Notes: generated from the letters alone by a model not told the origin. Shown: positions 1-9,796, numbered from the stretch's first letter. The stretch: DNA of 64,000 nucleotides from Prorocentrum cordatum (GCA_963575745.1 CAUYUJ010018300.1:112501-176500), one strand, 5' to 3'. Made by a program: numbers and translations.

Positions 1-190
1 TACAACTACAACTACAATTACAACTACAACTACAACTACAACAATAACTACAACAGCAGCAACAACAATTACAACAACAACAACAACAAATAATAACAAC
101 AACCCAAGCAACAACACAAACGACGACGACGACGACAGAGACAGCAACAGCATCAGAAACAACAATAATCAGAATGGCAGCAATAACAAC
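1..190. repeat. CAA/CAACTA microsatellite
   Basis: Runs of CAACTA and CAA units with occasional CGA, the first of eight or so CAA tracts in the left 11 kb. It precedes module N (216-332), the same order seen at 3.75, 6.6, 8.5 and 10.0 kb. The array runs off the left edge. Confidence 0.9.
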
Positions 191-215
191 AACAAAAACA
201 ACAATGACAATCAGT

Positions 216-332
216 TTAAGACTGTTCGCCCTTATCTGCTCGAGCGCCATTCAACGTGTATTCCCCAAACCCTCGATACCCGCCCTCTTCGTCTTCGTTT
301 GTACCCCCTTTGGGGGGTACATCTTTCTTCCA
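216..332 (+). repeat. Module N, copy 1 (hairpin-bearing interspersed repeat)
   Basis: A ~115-bp block beginning near AAGACTGTTCGCCCTTA, passing through CCTCGATACCCGCC and CTTCGTCTTCG, and ending in a palindrome GTACCCCC-TTT-GGGGGGTAC. Recognisable copies follow CAA tracts at 3779, 6868, 8551 and 10129. The CCCC-TTT-GGGG hairpin is kept in four of the five copies although surrounding bases drift; copy 3 is cut before it. No coding character. Confidence 0.8.
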
Positions 333-435
333 TGCAGCCGGCAAGCGGCGGGGCGGCCGCGGACCGTCGGCCTGGCCAGCGGCAACGCTGACCGGCAGCA
401 ACCCGACCCCAAGAGGGACGGACAGGGGACCGACC

Positions 436-482
<47 letters not shown>

Positions 483-512
483 CGAAAGCGAGAGCGAGAG
501 CGAGAGCGACAG
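275..512 (+). repeat. Direct repeat, copy 1 (partner at 4078-4335)
   Basis: From the CTTCGTCTTCG motif through a GCCGGCAAGCGGCGGGGCGG segment, CCCCAAGAGGGACGGAC and a GAC run to an AGCGAAAGCGAGAGCGA tract. The same order with modest divergence recurs at 4078-4335, so a ~240-bp block extending module N was duplicated about 3.8 kb apart. Open frames across it on both strands are low-complexity. Confidence 0.7.
424..482. repeat. (GAC)n microsatellite
   Basis: About 18 GAC units, followed by GAGCGA hexamers. Poly-Asp, poly-Val and poly-Ser open frames through it are translation artefacts. Confidence 0.95.
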
Positions 513-1690
513 CCCGAAGAGGCCAAAATCATTGATTTTCCTTTGGTTTTTGAAGGATTTTGGCATTTGCTTCTTCTCGGCCTTACGACGGCTCAAGACA
601 GCCCAAGAGGCCCCCACGATCACCCCAAGATCGCCCCCGAGGCCTCCAAGATGGCCCCATAACGGCCCCGGAGGCCCCCAAGACGGCTGCAAGAGGGCCC
701 CAAGACGGCCCGAGAGGCCTCCAAGACGCCCAAAATGGCCTCCAAGACGGCTAAGATGGCCCCAAGATGCTTCCAACATGGCCCAAGATGCACCCAAGAC
801 GGCCTGAGATGTCCTTTAGATGGCATAAGGCGGCCCAAGAGACCCCCAAGAGGCCTCCAAGACGGCCCAAGAGTACTCCAAGAGGTCCTCCAAGAGGGCC
901 CGAAGAGGCCACAATCATTGATTAGCCTTAGGTTGTTGAAGGATTTTGGCACTTGCTTCTTTTCGGCATTCCGACGGCTCAAGACGGCCCAAGAGGCCCC
1001 CAATGTCGCCCAAGATGGCCCCATGACGGCCCAAGAGGCCCCCAAGACGGCCCCAAGAGGGCCCCAAGACGGCCCGAGAGGCTTCCAAGACGCCCAAGAT
1101 GGCCTCCAAGACGGCTAAGATGGCCCCAAGATGCCTCCAACACGACCCAAAATGCACCCAAGACGGCCTAAGATGGCCTCAAGATGGCCCAAGAAGGCCC
1201 AAGAGGCCCCCAAGAGGCCTCCATGACGGCCCAAAAGGCGTCCAGGAGGTCTTCCAGCAGGGCGCGACGAGGCCACAATCATTGAGTTTCCTTTGGCTTT
1301 TGAAAAGATGTTGGCATTTGCGTCTTCTCGGGATTCCGACGGCTCAAGACGGCGCAAGAGGCCCCCAAGATCGCCCAAGAGGCTTCCAAGATGGCCCCAT
1401 GACGGCCCAAAAGGCGCCCAAAACGGTCCCCAAAGGGCCCCAAGACGGCCCGAGAGGCCTCCAAGACGCCCAAGATGGCCTCTAAGAGCCCCTGATATGC
1501 CCCAAGAGGGCCCCAAGACAACCCAGACAGGCCCTCAAGACGGCTTCCGACGGCGTCAGACAAGCCAGGAACACCCTAAGACGGCCAAAGAGGCCCCCAA
1601 GAAGTCCCCAAAGGCACCCAAGAACCCTCCAAGAGGCCCCCAGGAAGCTCCCAGGAGGCCCCAGAAGTGCCCCAAGAGGCGCCCAAGAGG

Positions 1691-1727
1691 CCTCCTCCTC
1701 CTCCTCCTCCTCCTCCTCCTCCTCCTT
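1691..1727. repeat. (TCC)n microsatellite
   Basis: About 12 CCT/TCC units inside the CCAAGA array, fading into a CTTTTC-rich tail. Confidence 0.95.
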
Positions 1728-1773
1728 TTCTTCTTTTTTCCTCATCCTCCCCCTCCTCCTCTTATTGCTCCCC

Positions 1774-1915
1774 CATGTGTTCCCCGAAGTGGTTCCAAAC
1801 CGACTTGGGGAACAACTGGCCCGATAGCTTGGCCAAACTCTGGCCCAGCTGTCGGCCACAGAGGTGCTTCCAAAGGGGCAGGGGGCGGCAGTGATTCGCC
1901 GTAGGCGTCTTCGAT
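1774..1915 (+). repeat. ~145-bp direct repeat with hairpin, copy 1
   Basis: Starts near CATGTGTTCCCCGAAG and ends near GTAGGCGTCTTCGATC. It matches 2477-2624 along its length. The beginning folds as TGTTCCCC...GGGGAACA around a ~16-nt loop; the paired bases are kept in both copies. Confidence 0.8.
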
Positions 1916-2476
1916 CCGCCGCCCCCTGTGTCCAAGATGGCCTTCAAGACGGCCAAAGAGGCCCTCAAGCGGCCTCCAAGAGGCCCTCCAAGAAGGCACA
2001 AGAAGTCAAAATCATTGATTTCTATTGGGTTTCTCAAAAATTTTGACTTTTGCTTCTTTTCGGCTTTCCGACGACCCACGACGGCGCAAGAGGCCCTCCC
2101 GATCGCCCAAGAGGCCTCCAGGATAATCCCAGAGCGGCCCAGGAGGCCTCCAAGAAGGCCCCAAGAGGGCCCCCAAAGGACCTCCAAGACGGCAAAGGTG
2201 GCCTCCAAGACGGTTAAGATGGCCTCAAGATGCCTCCAAGACGGCCCAAGATGCTCCTAAGACGGCCTAACAGGGCCTCAAGAAAGCCAAGACGGCCCAA
2301 GAAGCCCCGAAGAGGCCTCCAAGACAGCCCCAAGAGGCCCCCAAGACGGCCCAAAAGGCCTCCAAGACGCTCAAGATGGCCTCCAAGACGGCCCAAGAGC
2401 CCTCCAAGACGACCTCCACAAAGGCCCGAAAGGGTCAAAGTGGCCTCCAGGCGGCTAAGGTGACATTCAAGATGCC

Positions 2477-2624
2477 CACGTGTTCCCCGAAGGCTTTCCA
2501 AACCGATTCGGGGAACACATGGTACATGGTCCGATAGCTTGGCAGGTCTAGCCACAACGTTCGGCCACATAGGCGCTTCCAAAAAGGCAGGGGTCGGCGG
2601 TGATTCGCCGTAGGCGTCTTCGAT
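2477..2624 (+). repeat. ~145-bp direct repeat with hairpin, copy 2
   Basis: Second copy of the 1774-1915 block, about 700 bp downstream. Here the stem is a perfect 12-bp inverted repeat, GTGTTCCCCGAA (2480-2491) and TTCGGGGAACAC (2507-2518), with a 15-nt loop. The function is unknown. Confidence 0.8.
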
Positions 2625-2739
2625 AAATCCAGAGTGAGAAGGGGAGGGACGGAAAAAGAGAGGAAGGAAGAGGGCGAAGGAGGATCACATCAGTCGGAGC
2701 GCCCCCGGATCGGCGGCACTGGCCGGAGGCCACTACAAT

Positions 2740-3450
2740 AAAAGGGTCGGGCGGAGGGGGCGCGCCAGCTGGCGGGCGGGGGGTCCGGAGGGGGCGAGGG
2801 GGGCGGGGGGGGGGGCGGGCGCGGCGGGGGCGCGCGCGATTGGGGGGGGGGCGCGCCGAAATGAAAAGGGTCGGGGCGGAGGGGGCGCGCTGGCTGGCGG
2901 GCGGAGGGGCGCGGAGGGGGCGCCGGCGATGGGGGGGCCGCCGCGCCGAAATGTAAGGGCGCCGTGCCGAAACGAAAGCGTCGGGGCGGAGGGGGCGCGC
3001 TGGCCGGTGGGCAAGGGGGGGCGGCGGTCTGCGCGGGTGGAGGGGGGCGCGGTGCCGAAAATAAGAGGGTCGGGGCGGAGGGGGCGCTCTGGCTGGCGGG
3101 CAAGGGGGGGGCGCGGAGGGGGCGCGTGGGATGGGGGGGGGCCGTGCCGAAATAAAAGTTTGGACACCCGAAATGGGTACCGAAAGAATGGGTACAATGC
3201 CCAACAACAAATGTTGTCCCAAACCGACAGCGGCCGCTGTTGGACAGGCGGCCTTCTGTCTCGAATGGACACAGGCCGCGGCGGCGCGGACAGCGAGCCC
3301 TGTTCAAAATGAACAGGAACTGCTGTTGGGCATTGTACCCATTCTTTCGGTGCCCATGTCGGGCGTCCAGAAAAAGGGTCGGGGCGGAGGGGGCGCGCTG
3401 GCCGGTGGGCGGGGGGATGGGGCGGAGGGAGATAGGGGGCGCGCAGGGGG
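2740..3450. repeat. GC-rich tandem array (~110-bp unit)
   Basis: Repeated GGTCGGGGCGGAGGGGGCGC followed by CTGGCNGGYGGGC and CCGAAA-AAAAG-type junctions at about 2747, 2869, 2982, 3069 and 3377. The spacing is irregular around 90-120 bp, apart from the last interval, which contains the 3159-3371 insertion. Pro/Arg/Gly-rich open frames on both strands are composition artefacts. Confidence 0.8.
3159..3371. mobile_element. MITE-like element, ~50-bp terminal inverted repeats
   Basis: A 213-bp block with terminal inverted repeats of about 50 bp (3159-3209 and 3321-3371) that differ at about 5 positions; the cores include ACCGAAAGAATGGGTAC and its complement GTACCCATTCTTTCGGT. It is flanked by AAAAG on both sides (3154-3158 and 3372-3376), a candidate 5-bp target-site duplication. 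The surrounding tandem array supplies an empty-site comparison, reading CGAAATGAAAAGGGTCGG near 2860 without the insert. It encodes no protein, so any mobility would depend on a transposase elsewhere. Confidence 0.8.
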
Positions 3451-3547
3451 CGCGCTGGCCAGTGGAATACGTGGGCGACGATGGAGGGGGTGCCGCGCCG
3501 AAAGAAAGTGGTCGGAACTCTAAACACCACGCGCAGGATGATAAACT

Positions 3548-3745
3548 GTGAGGAAGTACCAGGCGGGAGCCGTTGTTGTTGTAATTCGGGGGCCAGGGGC
3601 CGAATTCTGAGACCCAAAACGTTCCCTGACAAAGAACAGGGCACGAGCCCCAGGAAGGGCACTTCAATTGAAAAATGAAATGCGCCATGGAGGGAGGGGA
3701 TCAACACAAATTAATATCAAACTTGATATCATCATTCAACCAGAA
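3548..3745 (+). repeat. Module M, copy 1
   Basis: A ~200-bp block: GAGGAAG-CAGGCGGGAGCCG-TTGTTGTTGTA, a CTTTCCCTGA-AAAAACAGG-like segment, a GCACGAGCCCCAGGAAG segment, GCACTTCAATTGAAAA, and a GGGGATCAAC end. Copies at 5022, 7412, 9797 and 10891 each end in GGGGATCAACA and lead into CAA repeats. The segment GGTGCGAGCCC (copy 2 form) resembles a Pol III B box, so a SINE-like origin is conceivable; I see no convincing A box. Confidence 0.75.
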
Positions 3746-3778
3746 CGACAAAATACAACAACTACAACAACAATCAAT

Positions 3779-3895
3779 TTAAGACTGTTCGCCACGATGT
3801 GCTCGCGTGCCAGCCAACACGTATATCCCACACCCTCGGTACCCGCCATCTTCGTCTTCGATGGTACCCCCTCGGGGGTATAAATTCCTTACCTG
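3779..3895 (+). repeat. Module N, copy 2
   Basis: Follows a short CAA stretch (3748-3775). It carries TAAGACTGTTCGCC, CACACCCTCGGTACCCGCC and CTTCGTCTTCGATGG, and the hairpin now reads GTACCCC-CTC-GGGGGTA. Confidence 0.8.
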
Positions 3896-4077
3896 CCACG
3901 CGCATGCAGCACAGCCCCTTCGAACAAGGGAAAAAGAGACGGATGGAAGGGGGAGGGCGAGGGATGGAGCACGAGAGAGATTAACAGGAGGGGGGCTAGG
4001 AGCAGAAAACACGTGATAGAACCAGACGGGCAGATCGGGCGGGCAGACCCTAGCGGGCGGGAAGGTGGGCCCAGGCG

Positions 4078-4335
4078 CCTCTTCGTCTTCGATCGAACCC
4101 CTTTTGGAGGGTATACCTTTCTTCCCTGCAGGCCGGGCCCCGGCAAGCGGCGGGGCGGCCGCGGACCGTCGGCCTGGCCAGCGGCAACGCTGATCGGCGG
4201 GGCGGCCACGGACCGTCGACCCGACCCCAAGAGGGACGGACAGCGGACCGACCACGACGACGACGACGTCGACGACGACGGCGACGATGACGACGACGGC
4301 GACGACGACGAGCGAAAGCGAGAGCGAGGGAGAAC
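4078..4335 (+). repeat. Direct repeat, copy 2 (partner at 275-512)
   Basis: Same order of elements as 275-512, with a partly duplicated GCGGGGCGGCC(G/A)CGGACCGTCG segment, a GAC/GGCGAC run around 4255-4310 and an AGCGAAAGCGAGAGCGA tail. Confidence 0.7.
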
Positions 4336-4439
4336 GACAGCAGGGCCACAAGGACACGAAGTAGGTCACGAAGGGCGACAGCGGGGACACGAACGAAGGG
4401 CATGCATATGGGGCCACCACGGGCGCGAACGAGCGGGGG

Positions 4440-4775
4440 CCACGAAGGGCATACATAGATGGGGCCACGAAAAGCAGCGAGAGGCCACGAAGGGCAGCGA
4501 GGGGGCCGCGAAGGGCTGCAACGGGGCCACGAAGGGCTGCGAGGAGGCCCCGAAGGGCAGCGAGGGGTCCACGAAGGGCTACAACGGGGCCACGAAACAA
4601 AGCGAGGGGGCCACGAAGGGCTGCAACGGGGCCACGAAGGGCAGCGAGGAGGCCACGAGGGGCTGCAACGGGGCCGCGAAGGGCAGCGAGGGGGCCACGA
4701 AGGACTGCAACGGGGCCACGAAACAAAGCGAGGGGGCCACGAAGGGCTGCAACGGGGCCACGAAGGGCAGCGAGA
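4440..4775 (+). repeat. 21-bp tandem array with 42-bp dimers
   Basis: Units of GGCCACGAAGGGCTGCAACG and GGCCACGAAGGGCAGCGAGG alternate, with some ACAAAGCGA variants. Because 21 is a multiple of three, every frame stays open. One frame reads repeated GATKGCN/GATKGSE heptads on the plus strand, and another is open on the minus strand. Nothing suggests that any of them is a gene. Confidence 0.85.
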
Positions 4776-4809
4776 TCCCGATTCTGAGGTAATCTGTGAG
4801 GAAGTCTGG

Positions 4810-5021
4810 GTGCCTGGGTATCGTGAGCGCGGCGCTTGAATAAATTGCAAGAACTTCCACCGCAATTCAGTGAATTGCAAGCAAGTCTCCAGCGGGAGCG
4901 CGACTCCAGAGCGCCAGGAGAGCGACTCCTTAATAAATTGTAAGGAAGTCCCAAGCGAGAGCGCGATTCCTGAATAAAATGAAAGGAAGTCTCGGGCGGG
5001 AGATGGGGTCCTGGCTAAATT
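4810..5021 (+). repeat. Degenerate 41-bp-family tandem repeats
   Basis: Units of the type AAATTGTGAGGAAGTCTCAAGCGGGAGC then TCCTGAATAA, as in the cleaner array at 10455-10905. They run straight into module M copy 2. Confidence 0.75.
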
Positions 5022-5222
5022 GTGAGGAAGTCTCAAGCGGGAGCCGTTGTTGTTGTAACCCGAGAGCCAACGACACAGTTTGACCCTCAAGACTTTCCCT
5101 GATAAAAAACAGGGTGCGAGCCCCAGGAAGGAGGGCACTTCAATCGAGAGAAAACAATGTGCACTGGTCACTGGACGGGGGGATATCAACACTAAACTAT
5201 TCTTCAGAAGTGAGAGTTCAAC
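5022..5222 (+). repeat. Module M, copy 2
   Basis: The clearest copy: AAGCGGGAGCCG, TTGTTGTTGTA, CAGTTTGA, AAGACTTTCCCTGA, CAGGGTGCGAGCCCC, GGCACTTCAATCG, and a GGGGGATATCAACA end leading into a CAA tract. Confidence 0.8.
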
Positions 5223-5321
5223 AACACCACCAACAACAACAACAACCATAACCACCATAACCACCATAACCACCATAACCACAACCACAACCACAACCAC
5301 AATAGCAGCAGCAGCAACAAT

Positions 5322-5361
<40 letters not shown>

Positions 5362-5525
5362 GCAATAGCAACAACAACAACAACAACAGCAACAGCAACA
5401 GCAACAACAGCAACAACAGCGACAACAACAACAGTAACAACAACAACCAACAACAAGAACAACAACAACAACAATAATAATAAGTACAACAGCAACAGCA
5501 ACAATAACACAATCACATTAACAAC
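5223..5525. repeat. CAA/ACCATA/AGCAAC microsatellite
   Basis: About 300 bp of CAA-type trinucleotides with ACCATA and CAGCAA interruptions. Threonine-, asparagine- or leucine-rich frames here are artefacts. Confidence 0.95.
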
Positions 5526-5582
5526 AACAAAATATTTACCTTCATGCGCGAAGTTGCCACACGAAGCATGCGACCATCAGAA

Positions 5583-5608
5583 TAACCATCCCCATCATGG
5601 GGGATGGT
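5583..5608. other. Perfect 10-bp hairpin
   Basis: AACCATCCCC and GGGGATGGTT flank a 6-nt ATCATG loop. It lies in otherwise unassigned sequence (5526-5795) between the CAA tract and the dimer array. No downstream T-run marks it as a terminator. Confidence 0.7.
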
Positions 5609-5794
5609 TGTTCTATAGCGGGGCCCGTTATTCCCATTCTCAGATATCCCGCCCAGTGAGGTTTTGCAAACACCTCCTCCGAGGAAACTCAACATACCCC
5701 GCCTCGAAAACGCATGCCCGCGCCTTGCTGCGCCGATGCGAGACCGCCAGTGGAGCCCAAGCCAAGGGTAAAGCACAAGGAAATATCGAGCGAC

Positions 5795-6490
5795 AGGATT
5801 GCCTTGGTGGGAATGGGGCTGTCGGCGGCGAGGCAAGGACCTGGCCCTGAGTAGAAAGGGAGGAAGTCTCGAGCAGGGCCGCTGTTGTTGCTGGGAGCGG
5901 CGCTAATGCTGAAGAGAGTAGGGCGCTAGCCCAGCGTAAAACAAAACAAAGTCTCGAGCGGAAACGTTGGTTTTGTTGGGACGGCGGTTGCCGGCGGCGA
6001 GGAGGAGCACCGCCTTGAATAAGAAGGGAGGAAACCTCGAGCGGGAGCCGTGGTTTTGTCGGGACGGGGGCTGTCGGCGGCGAGGAACAGCACCATCCGG
6101 AGGAAAAAGGGAGGAAGCCTCGAGCGGGAGCGTTGTTATTGCTGGGACCGGCGCCAATGCAAAAAAAAAAAAAAGGCGCCAATCCAGCATAAAACGGAAG
6201 TCTCGGGCGGGAGCGCTGGTTTTGTTGGCACGGCGGCTTTCGGCGGCGAGGAGGAGCATCGCCTTGAGTAAAAAAGGAAGACGTCTCGAGCGGGAGCGCT
6301 GTTGTTGCTGAGGGCGGCGCCGATGAGGAAGGGTAGCGCGCCAGTCTGAGGTAAAACGGGAGGACGTCCCGAGCGGTAGCGCTGGTTTTGTTGGCACGGC
6401 GGCTTTCGGCGGCGAGCAAGAGCACCTGCCCTGAGCAAAAAAGGAAAAAGTCTCGAGCGGGAGCGCTGTTGTTATTTGGGGGACGTTTTT
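5795..6490 (+). repeat. A/B dimeric tandem array (~80-85-bp monomers)
   Basis: Two monomer types are each introduced by AAGTCTCGAGCGGGAGCG. Type A reads CTGGTTTTGTTGGCACGGCG then TTTCGGCGGCGAGGAGGAGC; type B reads CTGTTGTTGCTGGGAGCGGC then GCCAATG. The order is A B A A B A B A B. The shared GTCTC...GCGGGAGC core ties it to the 41-bp family and to the start of module M. Minus-strand open frames repeat the same peptide every monomer and are not genes. Confidence 0.8.
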
Positions 6491-6611
6491 TGGCGCCCCC
6501 CCAAGCCGCTCGAGCGTGAGCCTCTCAATGAACATGTAGCCGCCGCCGAAGCGAGAGCGCCAAGGCGCCTGGGGCTCCAACAATAATAACTGTTTAGTAA
6601 CTAGCCTTCAT

Positions 6612-6612
6612 C

Positions 6613-6681
<69 letters not shown>

Positions 6682-6713
6682 AACACAACAACAATAATAA
6701 CAGCAATAACAGC

Positions 6714-6756
<43 letters not shown>

Positions 6757-6835
6757 TCACAACAACAACCACAATAACAGCCAATGACGATAACAACAAC
6801 AACAACAACAACATCAGCAACAACAACAGCAACTA
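6612..6835. repeat. CAA microsatellite
   Basis: CAA units with ACA/ATA interruptions, followed by an AT-rich TGGTTATGTTGTTAATAATG stretch and then module N copy 3. Confidence 0.95.
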
Positions 6836-6867
6836 CAACAACAATAATACTGGTTATGTTGTTAATA

Positions 6868-6945
6868 ATGTTCGATATTATACACTCGCGTGCAATTACG
6901 TATGTCCCAAACCCTCGATGCCCACCCTCTTCGTCTTCGACCTTC
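6868..6945 (+). repeat. Module N, copy 3 (truncated)
   Basis: Carries ACACTCGCGTGCAAT, CCCAAACCCTCGATGCCC and CTTCGTCTTCGA but then diverges into a local ATGCTACGTGTATGTCGTGC / CTGCTACGCGTATGTCGTGC direct repeat (about 6949 and 6990) instead of the hairpin. Confidence 0.65.
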
Positions 6946-7204
6946 TACATGCTACGTGTATGTCGTGCAGCAGAGGAACATATTTCTGACCTGCTACGCG
7001 TATGTCGTGCAGCAGGGGGACAGAGGACGGATGAAAGGAATGGGACAAGGGGGAGGGAGGAGGATAGAGCACGAGAGCGAATAGCAGGAGGGCTAGGAGC
7101 AGAAAACACACGTGACAAAACCAGGCGGGCAGATCGGGCGGGTAGACCCGAACGGGCGGGTCGGGAAGGCGGGCCCACGCGGCCAGGTCGAGCAGGCGGG
7201 TTGC

Positions 7205-7411
7205 TGAAGCGTGCGCCCTGCATGAATCGCGAGGCACTCTCGAGCGATAGCGCGATTCCCGAATTAATCGTAAGAAATCCACAGCGAGAGCGTGATTCCT
7301 GATTGTCGAGGATTGTCGAGGGCGCGGCTTTTGAGAAAATTGGGAGGAGTCCCACGCGATTCCTGAAAAAGTTGTGAGAAGTCCCGCGCGGGAGCACGAT
7401 TTGGGAATACA
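7205..7411 (+). repeat. Degenerate 41-bp-family tandem repeats
   Basis: Units of AATCGTAAGAAATCCACAGC-GAGAGCG-GATTCCTGA type leading into module M copy 3. The preceding 6995-7205 is purine-rich and GGGCGGG-rich with no other feature. Confidence 0.65.
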
Positions 7412-7595
7412 TTGTGCAGAAGTATCAGGCGGGAGCCGCTGCTACTTTAAATCGGGGCCCAAACCGCAATGTGGTGCTTCCTCGCTTTCCCCGTAGAAAA
7501 CCAGGGGGCGAACCCCAAGAGAAGCACGTTAATTGAAAAAACGATGGTTCCAGGCAGGGGATCAATAGTAATTATTTTTTAGAAATGAGAACTCA
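7412..7595 (+). repeat. Module M, copy 3 with CAA tail
   Basis: The most diverged M copy: CAGGCGGGAGCCG-CTGCTAC, TTTCCCCGTAGAAAACCAGG, GGGCGAACCCCAAG, GCACGTTAATTGAAAA, GGGGATCAATAGTAATTATT. A CAA/CCACAA tract follows at 7596-7712. Confidence 0.65.
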
Positions 7596-7712
7596 GCAGC
7601 AACAACGACAACAACAGCGACAACCGCAACCACCGACACCACAACCACAACCACAGCCACAACCACAACAACGGCAACAACAACAACAATGAAAACAACA
7701 ACAACAACAATT

Positions 7713-8460
7713 ACTAGCACGTGGGGACACACCGTTCTCACCAGTGCCAGGGTTTTCATAGGAGGCGGGCAATACCCCCACTTTGTGGGGGGGCCGGTTC
7801 AAGCTCTACCAAATTTCCAAACGACTCTTCGCCACCACCCACACCCAGCTTCCCGCCCTATGACGTTCGGACACTTCACTTCGTGGCATGCGGACGACCG
7901 TGGCTACTATTCAGGGCCCCGCGGCCGACGACGACGGCGTGCGCGCGCGAAGAAAAAACGAATGTGTCCCGCATGGTATTATTTGACAGGGATGATGGCC
8001 CTGGCAGGTGCGCAACCGTTGTTGCAGAAGTTCGAAAAAGTTGCTCGCAAAAGCCCGTTTGACAGAAATGTTTAAAAAGTGTTGGGTTTCCTACGAATCC
8101 GCAAGAGCGCGCGGGATGAAATTTCGACAAGTTTTTTTGAAAAACCATTGGGTTTTTGATGTTTTTATGTTAAAATCGCTACGAAAACTAAGGTTTTGGA
8201 AGGATTTCGTCTTGCGCGCGCGAATGTCCACTTTACCTTATTTGTTGCAAGGGATTCTTGAAGTTTGGTTATGTTAGAACAAGAAATGTCCACTTTAGCT
8301 TATTTTTTGCAAGGGGAAACCGATCGTAACAACACAACCGGATCCGGACCAACCCGTTTTGCCTGAGACTTCCTCACGAAAATGATGAAAATGAGGCTGC
8401 GGCCTCGGCGCGGCGGGGGGGTCGTGCACCAGGGGCCCCAACAATAATTATTCTTTAGAA
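7713..8460. other. Unassigned unique sequence with a hairpin and short direct repeats
   Basis: No convincing gene. A CCCCCAC-TTT-GTGGGGG hairpin lies at about 7774-7791. Two copies of a ~29-bp AT-richer motif, AATGTCCACTTTA-CTTATTT, start at 8223 and 8285. The block ends at a GGCCCCAACAATAATTATTC junction like the end of module M. Confidence 0.6.
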
Positions 8461-8469
8461 GTAATAATG

Positions 8470-8472
8470 TTC

Positions 8473-8544
<72 letters not shown>
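8470..8544. repeat. (CAA)n microsatellite
   Basis: About 25 uninterrupted CAA units preceding module N copy 4. Confidence 0.97.
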
Positions 8545-8545
<1 letters not shown>

Positions 8546-8550
8546 TTCAT

Positions 8551-8665
8551 TCTAAGACTCTTCGCTCTTACCTGCGTGTGTGTCATTCAAAAGGAGTCCC
8601 CACCACCCTCAATAGTCGCCATTTTTGTGTTCGATCACACCCCCTTTGGGGGGATTATTTTTCTA
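8551..8665 (+). repeat. Module N, copy 4
   Basis: TAAGACTCTTCGCTCTTACC, a diverged CCCTCAATAGTCGCC, TGTTCGATCACA, and the CCCCC-TTT-GGGGGG hairpin at about 8640-8653. Confidence 0.75.
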
Positions 8666-8829
8666 TACGGGGGGCGGCGGGCTTAGATGGGCGGGCAAAC
8701 CTGAACGGGCGGACAATCCTCCGTGGGCGTACACGTGCCCGCCATTGGAATTGGTGCGGGCCCTGCAGAAAGAGGGGGAAGGGAGGGGGAGGGACGAAGG
8801 AAGTGGGAAAACGCCAGGAGAGAAGGAGC

Positions 8830-9125
8830 GAAGAGGGGGGCGGTTGGTTACAGGCAGAGAGAGAGAGAGAGAAAAAAAAAAAAAAAAAAAAAAAAAAAGA
8901 CTGGTAAGAAAGGTAGAGAAATATAGAGAGAGGGGAGAGAGAGAGAGAGAGAAAGAACAAAAAAAAGGGAGGGAGGAGGCAGGAGAGGGGAAGGAGGAGG
9001 GAGGGAGAGGAGGGAGAGGGGATAGGGCAGAGAGGCACAAGGATGAGGGAAGAGAGGAGGGAGAGAGAAGGGAGGAGAGGAGGGAGGAGGGAGGAGGGAG
9101 GAGGGAGAGGGAGGAGGAGCACGCA
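8830..9125. repeat. Purine-rich GA/GGA tract with A-run
   Basis: GAGA and GGGAGGA repeats, including ~27 A residues at about 8873-8899. Lys/Glu-rich plus-strand and Phe/Pro/Ser-rich minus-strand frames are artefacts. Confidence 0.9.
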
Positions 9126-9129
9126 GGTA

Positions 9130-9595
9130 AGAGCGTGAACGTTCGAGGAATTCCTAGGCGAAAGCGCCGTTCCTAAAGGAAGTCTCGGGCGGGAGCCCAC
9201 GACGGGCGGGCGATCCCCTGACGGGCGGATCGGGCGGGTGGGACATTCAAGCGGGATACCTGAGTATGGCGAAAGCGCGATGACTAAGTAAATTGTAACG
9301 GCTTCCTTGGCGCAGCGTGTGTCCTGAGCGTCGAAAGCGCGATTTCTGAATGAATCGCATGGAAGTCACATGCGAGAGCGCTATTTCTGAATAAAATGTG
9401 GAGGGCTCTCTGGCGGGAGCGGGGGTCTTGATTGAATTGCGAGGAAATCTTGATTCAATTGCGAGGAAGTCTCAAGCCGAAGCGCCGTTCCTGAGTAAAC
9501 TGTGAGGAAGTCTCAGATGGGAGCGAAGGTCCTGACTAAATTGCGAGGAGGTCACAGCGGGAGCACCGATCTTGAGTAAATTGTGAGGAAGTCTC
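9130..9595 (+). repeat. Degenerate 41-bp-family tandem repeats
   Basis: Units such as AAATTGCGAGGAAGTCTCA-GGGAGCG-TCCTGAGT with variable spacing, lying upstream of the C-rich tract and module M copy 4. Confidence 0.7.
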
Positions 9596-9596
9596 C

Positions 9597-9775
9597 ACCC
9601 CCCCTCCCCCCCCCCCCCCCCACCCCCCAGCACCCCCCCCCACCCTCCCCCCACCCCCACACCCACGCCCCCCCCCCCCCCCCCCAACCCAACAAACCCG
9701 CCCACCCCACATCCTCCTCACACCCCCCCCCCCCCAACCCCCCCCCACCACCCGCCCCACAACCCTCCACATCTC
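9597..9775. repeat. C-rich tract (CCCCACCCCC)
   Basis: About 180 bp of long C runs with A, T or CAC interruptions, interrupting the 41-bp array just upstream of module M copy 4. On the minus strand it is G-rich enough to form quadruplex-like structures. Gly-rich and Pro-rich frames are artefacts. Confidence 0.9.
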
Positions 9776-9796
9776 AAGGGCGGGGGTCTTGAGTAA

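Larger units (their letters stand above)
515..2460. repeat. CCAAGA/GGCC decamer-type array with higher-order unit
   Basis: Degenerate tandem units of the type CCAAGACGGC/CCAAGAGGCC. A conserved non-decamer insert (AATCATTGATTT... TTTTGGCATTTGCTTCTT... CGACGGCTCAAGAC) recurs at about 525, 910, 1274 and 2010, giving a higher-order period of ~365-385 bp for the first three. Open frames on both strands change product with each unit and have no plausible protein. Related degenerate stretches occur at 13.9, 16.6, 34.8, 39.2, 48.9 and 52.6 kb, so this is a dispersed family. Confidence 0.85.

Noticed and set aside
3779-5516. Long minus-strand open frames of 391 and 488 codons
   Set aside because: They read through a 21-bp tandem array and a CAA microsatellite. 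Heptad repeats and poly-Leu/Val arise from unit lengths divisible by three.
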